In this document: positions 59,901 to 64,000 of the stretch, one piece after another
Numbering within the stretch: the first letter of the stretch is position 1
How the letters are laid out: each line of letters begins with the position of its first letter
Origin: Nitzschia sp. DOCU1
Lineage: Eukaryota > Bacillariophyta > Bacillariophyceae > Bacillariales > Bacillariaceae
DNA: 64,000 nt
Direction: 5' to 3'
Assembly (NCBI GenBank): GCA_951394045.1
Contig: OX595986.1
Location: 3,129,534-3,193,533 of the forward strand
Notes under the pieces: model-generated
Told to the model about the DNA's origin: nothing
The model's database searches: none
Seen by the model: only the letters and a program-made list of their open reading frames with translations
Made by a program: the position numbers and the translations under genes

Positions 59901-62900
59901 GCCCGGTTCCTGATGCAGCGCTTTTTGATTGTGTGATGTATGCTTCACTAAGTTCGGCATTGTTTCGGAGGTCCTCTCGCCCGATCAATGACCAGATTTC
60001 AGGATCCTCTACCCAGGATCCATGTCTCTGATGAGAGGCTCGGCATCGATGGAAAACTTCCAGTAGCGGCAAGACGACCCCGGGTGAAAGCAAGGCACAG
60101 AGATCAGCTCGGGTCTTAAAGCCTTCTTCAAGCAAAATCTTAACCACATCAAAGTCACGCGAACGCTGTGCGTCAGCGTTCGCCGCATCGGTCGAAGACA
60201 AAGTAGACACATATAAAGCCTTGTAGACACGGACAACTGATCGCAACAAGGTGCACGAAGAAAGAATTGAAGAAGGTTCCAGCTGTCCTTCATCCTTTCC
60301 TCTTGACATAATTGCGTCAATCCAAGAAAATATACAGAAAGGCGCCCCGATCACAAAGTTTTGCCGAGGAATGCTAGCCGAAGCGAGATTCAAGCTTTGG
60401 TACCAGGTCTCTCCCAAATCTCGCTTGTAGTGTTTTACGTAAACATTGGACTCGACATCCGGTCCCAAGGCACAAAGCTTGGCAAGAATTGTTCCGACCG
60501 CAGGCATTGCTGCATATCTGTTAGTCACATCCAACTTAACTTCCTCGTACAAGTAATGAAGGGCCGAAAAGAAAGATTCCGCAACCTGAATCTGACTTGT
60601 CTTTAAGGTTTCAACAGACGTCGAAAAAAGACACGCCAAACTGATCAATCCTTCATTAGACGGCTTGGAGCTTTTCTTCGGTAAAGGGGGTGGACTTTTG
60701 AACAAAAAGTCGGGGTTGTCCATGACATATTTCTGATGAAACTTAGTCTGTAAAAGCCGCTCCCATGCTGAGCCCTCCTTTGCTGATTTTTTCAAGGAAG
60801 AGACGCCATTGTTTTCGTCACTGTTGACATTGGTCCCAAAAAGTTCTAGCTGCACGATTGCCAAAACGACTGCTTCAATCGCGTCTGCTCCTACATTTTC
60901 CATTGTGTTCGCAGCAAGTGACTGCTCCAGGCGAACGCAATCAGACCTTAACTTGGTGGCAACTTCGGCACGCTCAGGGCCTGACAAATCCGCCATGGAG
61001 TGAACTGCAGATTCCAGGGCCCCTAAAATTTTCTCTCCGGTCGCTCCATATTTCATGCGCAGCGATACTTGTGCTCGAACAGAAATCTCCGGAGAAAAAT
61101 CGTTCTTCAAGACAAGGTCAAATCGATCACCCACACTGTTTACCAGATCGACAAACTGAGCGCCATGCGACGTATCATAGATTTCGGTTCCCTTCTGGAC
61201 TGCGCAATCAGTTATTGGGAGGCTTCCTCGATAGAGAGACAATTTATGGGCTCCTTGGTCGTCCCGGAGAACTAAAATGTCTACCGCGGACTCTCGCCAA
61301 GTCCTCGTTCGGTGCTTTGCGTGCGGATAAAAGGGTGGCGCCACTGGCGACGACTCGACTGGAACTGCGGTGAGACACGAAACGCTAACTTCGGAAGCAA
61401 TGGCGTATTTCCTGGCAAGACCCTCCACAGAGTTGTCCGTCATGTCATTGGAGTCGTCTCGGTCCTCAAAGGAAAACAAGCGTAGTGTATTGGGATTGCC
61501 GGACTCCTCCTGGCCAGGACAAACTAGGCACACCGTCATTCTTCCCGACCCTTCCAAATTCGAGGCGATAAAGACCCGACTAGCTTCCAACGACATTTTG
61601 TTATCTTCATGCAAGCATGTCATTGAGACTTTTGGAAAGAGACTGGCAAAAGGTCCCATGGTCAATAGAGGAGGTCTCCCAGTAGAATCAACCGATGCGT
61701 CCGCGTCCATCATGGTATGCGCGGAATCGTGAATGTTGTTGATTGTCCGCGCCATTGGAGATATCAGGGACATGTTGTTGCCGCTTGAGTTGTTATTGGC
61801 CGCATTCGCCGCTTTGGATGATGGACGCGATTGCCCCCTCGTAGCGGAACGTGCCCCGACAGCCCGACCCCTGGGAGCTGCATCATCCGCTGCCTTTCGA
61901 GGTGTCTTTCGAATCCCCAAAGCATCAGCAAGTGCGTCATGTCTCGTGGCCTCATCGTAATGTGACGTATCGAACCCTTCGTCTGTGGTGGCACCCAGTA
62001 ACTCCATATCCTCCAAGTCCTGCTCAATGATTCCTAAATGATTCCCCATTCCATTGTCGGACCTCCACTGGCTACTCACTCGCCAAAGCGGTGCCTGTGG
62101 AGGAGGGGCCGGTGCCTTCTGCAGTTCCCAGATGGCATGTCTTTTTGGCAACAGGAAATTCAACATTGAGAGAACTTTTGCAGTGACACGATTGTACTAT
62201 CAGCAGCAGCAGCAACAACACTCACCTTTTCTTTTGTACATGATAAGTGACGCAGATAGGATACCGAAACTCTTTCCGATTCAAATAATCGTCATTAGGA
62301 TCGACACCCGACAAAGTGCCGACAAACAGCACTTTCTCAAAGACATCCGTGATCACCCCTGGTAGCGAACCAGTCCCGTGACAATGAGTCATATCATATA
62401 TCGGCAGCACGTCATCCAGCGGATGCGACAATGAGAAAAGACTCGGAATAGCTTGTACTGAGGTCGACGATATGTTCAATGTATCAATCGAAGTGCGCAC
62501 GGGTTTCGGAGGGGCTTTCAAAACAAAGCCTCCATCGTCGTCGTCCACATCTGCTGCATTGTCATTGTTCGTCGTCCAGATTTGATTTTGAGCGTCCAGA
62601 TGATCATCAATCGTCTCTATGCGCTGAATGAGTAAGCCAGACTGCCCCCCTTCCAATGCATGAATGCTATGGGCTTCAAAGGGCAACGGGATGGAATGAC
62701 CTTCTCCCACCGAACTGGCCTGATTTCTATCAGGATACACATCCCAGATGCACAAAAGAGTCGGGCTTGCCAAGACACAGAGCAGTGTATGATCGGGGTG
62801 ATCCGGAAATGCTGTCCAGCAAAGGGCGTTGCCGGTGGGAGCCGAGGCATCGACGACTTGACCGCCTTCTAAATTTGGCAATTGAAATGACGCATGAATG

Positions 62901-63151
62901 ACGGATTGAGGGCAAATCGGCCCACTTCGAACGACGACGCGTTTCCACAAGGGAACGTCATCGGGCCCAAAGAAGACTTCGAGTGCGGTCTCAATCTCCG
63001 AAGTAGTTCCATCACGAGTATTATTATTACTATTCGGTGACTCGGTGACGAGCGCTTGCAGGATTTCATAGCGACCGACGTCTGGTTCCTCTCGTCGGCA
63101 TTTCACCAGCGGAGTGATCCAGAGCGGCGTGGCGTCTTCTGCTGCCACCAT
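56927..63151 (-). CDS. APC1: anaphase-promoting complex subunit 1 (APC1/TSG24), 4 exons
   Basis: Exons on the minus strand are 63151-62226, 62140-59180, 59114-57755 and 57685-56927, giving 2001 aa, close to the usual APC1 size. The exon 2 acceptor at 62140, after ccaaaaag, is the only one that restores frame and joins to HAIWELQKAP. Exon 1 is an APC1-type N-terminal beta-propeller (RYEILQALVTESPNSNN). The PC-repeat region begins near residue 1245 with LGHAHGGLLMALGLRGHL and continues MAANMRGTCDISVSKMLCLH, AAAVSGAGLLYQGSSHRMMT and REAYTLSCGIALGMVNLRQG, all diagnostic of APC1. The C-terminal beta domain is in exons 3-4. APC1 is the largest scaffold of the APC/C, binding APC2/11, APC4/5 and the activator. 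Starts at ATG 63151; the frame is open to 63178 by non-ATG codons. Confidence 0.93.
62200..62219 (-). repeat. short CAG/CAA microsatellite in APC1 intron 1
   Basis: About seven trinucleotide units (cag then caa on the plus strand) lie inside the first intron of APC1, close to its donor. Possible length marker between strains; no function is implied. Confidence 0.7.
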
Positions 63152-63607
63152 ACTCCTCCTTCCGACTAACAACAACACCCCAGGAAGAGCCCTTTAGCGC
63201 TGGAAATAGCAACAATGATGGATTTTTGCCATAAAGTTGAAACAAATCACGTCATTGCCAAGCGAGGGATTTGGAGAGAGCGACTGGAAACTGCGAAGGC
63301 GGCAATGCGTGCGGTGCGCCCGTCGGCATTGGATTGGGGTCGTTCTGGTCACAAACATGACGTCATCAACTTTCCTCGGCGCGTGTGATCACCATCGGAG
63401 TCGACGGAGTCGAGGAGCTTGAGCTTGGATAGGAAAAGGGATTGGCAAAAAGATATGTAGAAACTCCAAGCCTGTTTCCCGCCATGCGCCAATCGACCAA
63501 GAGATTATCCCAAGCACACAACTACACTTTCTTCTGCCCTCACTTTGACGGACGATGCTGAAGGGAGATTGTCCATTTTGGTGGAGATTGTGTAACCCAC
63601 TTGTGCC
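63152..63607. other. divergent promoter region, APC1 / leucine-rich gene
   Basis: 456 bp between opposite starts, including a palindromic TGACGTCA. No gene is seen. Confidence 0.5.
63358..63365. promoter_or_regulatory. TGACGTCA palindrome, possible bZIP site
   Basis: Perfect CRE-type palindrome 207 bp upstream of APC1 and 243 bp upstream of the leucine-rich gene. The same motif is in the ABC/LPA1-like promoter. Binding is unproven. Confidence 0.35.
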
Positions 63608-64000
63608 ATGGATGGATTAGAAGATCAAGCAGAGGCAGCCTTGGCGGGCTTGCTGAACCAGCTTCGTTTGAATCACACGGTCGAAATCGGTCGAAGTTCC
63701 CGTGATTCCACAATGTTCCAAATTTGTGAGGAACTCAAGAAGACAAGCAACAACAATCTGGCAGTCAAGTCCTTGGTCATGCGTGGTGGGATATCTTTAA
63801 ATGGTCTACGAATGCTGCAGCAGGCGCTACAAGAAAACGACACTATCGAAGAGCTTACATTTGTCAGTCTCAAATGCGTCCAAGAATTGCAAGGAGCCAT
63901 GGAATGCTGCCGTCGCCAACCTCGGATTCGATCATTGAGCTTGACGAGCTACAATCCACCCACCAGTCGAAGAGATGGAGAAGGTGGAGAAGTAATCGCT
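63608..64000 (+). CDS. leucine-rich-repeat-like protein, partial (cut at window end)
   Basis: Starts with ATG at 63608 (MDGLEDQAEAALAGLLNQL) and is open for 131 codons to the window end. The sequence has evenly spaced leucines and helical units such as VKSLVMRGGISLNGLRMLQQ and IEELTFVSLKCVQELQGAME, then IRSLSLTSYNPP, resembling ribonuclease-inhibitor-type leucine-rich repeats that mediate protein binding. No membrane or kinase part is seen because the 3' part is missing. Splicing cannot be judged. Divergent from APC1. Confidence 0.6.
   Translation, partial: MDGLEDQAEAALAGLLNQLRLNHTVEIGRSSRDSTMFQICEELKKTSNNNLAVKSLVMRGGISLNGLRMLQQALQENDTIEELTFVSLKCVQELQGAMECCRRQPRIRSLSLTSYNPPTSRRDGEGGEVIA

Noticed and set aside
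62142..62174. start of a separate APC1-like ORF at the ATG at 62166
   Set aside because: It is intron sequence of APC1; splicing to 62140 gives a continuous protein of the right size.
1..64000. tRNA or rRNA genes, CRISPR arrays, transposons or retroelements
   Set aside because: Read by eye on both strands, no cloverleaf-like gene, array or terminal repeat convinced me. A tRNAscan-SE and RepeatMasker run would be decisive.

Overview
This window is nuclear DNA from a eukaryotic alga, most likely a diatom and probably a pennate one such as Phaeodactylum. That assignment is inferred from features seen together: about 28 well-supported genes with intergenic gaps of 65 bp to 1.3 kb; GT-AG introns of only 62-112 bp; plant-like plastid proteins whose N-termini look like the diatom signal peptide plus Phe transit motif; and Ser/Pro-rich proteins and a Cys/His domain family I associate with diatoms. 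The species was not confirmed by any search. No tRNA, rRNA, CRISPR array, transposon or organellar DNA was seen. Many of the longest open frames begin at TTG or GTG, so I moved starts to the first in-frame ATG and joined exons by phase.

Layout. 0.4-5.9 kb: an MsrB/SelR-like protein, a PH-like unknown, a NUFIP1-type snoRNP assembly factor, a Costars-domain protein and RNA polymerase I subunit RPA43. 6.9-17.4 kb: a coiled-coil protein, the APC/C activator Cdh1/Fzr, a Pro/Gly-rich Cys-motif protein, a second coiled-coil protein and DMAP1/Swc4. 17.7-28.6 kb: a membrane-anchored YqaJ-like nuclease-fold protein, a candidate small spliced gene, a protein with three copies of a Cys/His domain, a Ser-rich unknown and a J-domain protein with a TMEM185-like membrane region. 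28.6-38.2 kb: a very large BRWD/PHIP homologue and a TPX2-like protein. 38.6-46.7 kb: ArsH, an LPAAT-type acyltransferase, ribulose-phosphate 3-epimerase, a lipoyl-domain/Kgd4-like fusion and an MFS carrier. 46.9-56.1 kb: a plastid-targeted helical protein, a BMT5-like methyltransferase, a Sec14-like protein, an ABCB half-transporter and an LPA1-like photosystem II assembly factor. 56.9-64 kb: APC1, and a leucine-rich gene cut by the window end.

Genes mostly alternate as divergent pairs sharing 0.3-1 kb promoters and convergent pairs with short 3' gaps. There are no operons. Two APC/C components (Cdh1 and APC1) and several ribosome or transcription factors (RPA43, NUFIP1, BMT5-like, DMAP1, BRWD) sit in one window, but nothing shows that they are co-regulated.

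The most unusual object is the gene at 43839-44679. It encodes a mitochondrial-looking protein that joins a lipoyl domain of 2-oxoglutarate dehydrogenase E2 type to a C-terminal Kgd4/MRPS36-like segment, with no E2 catalytic domain.
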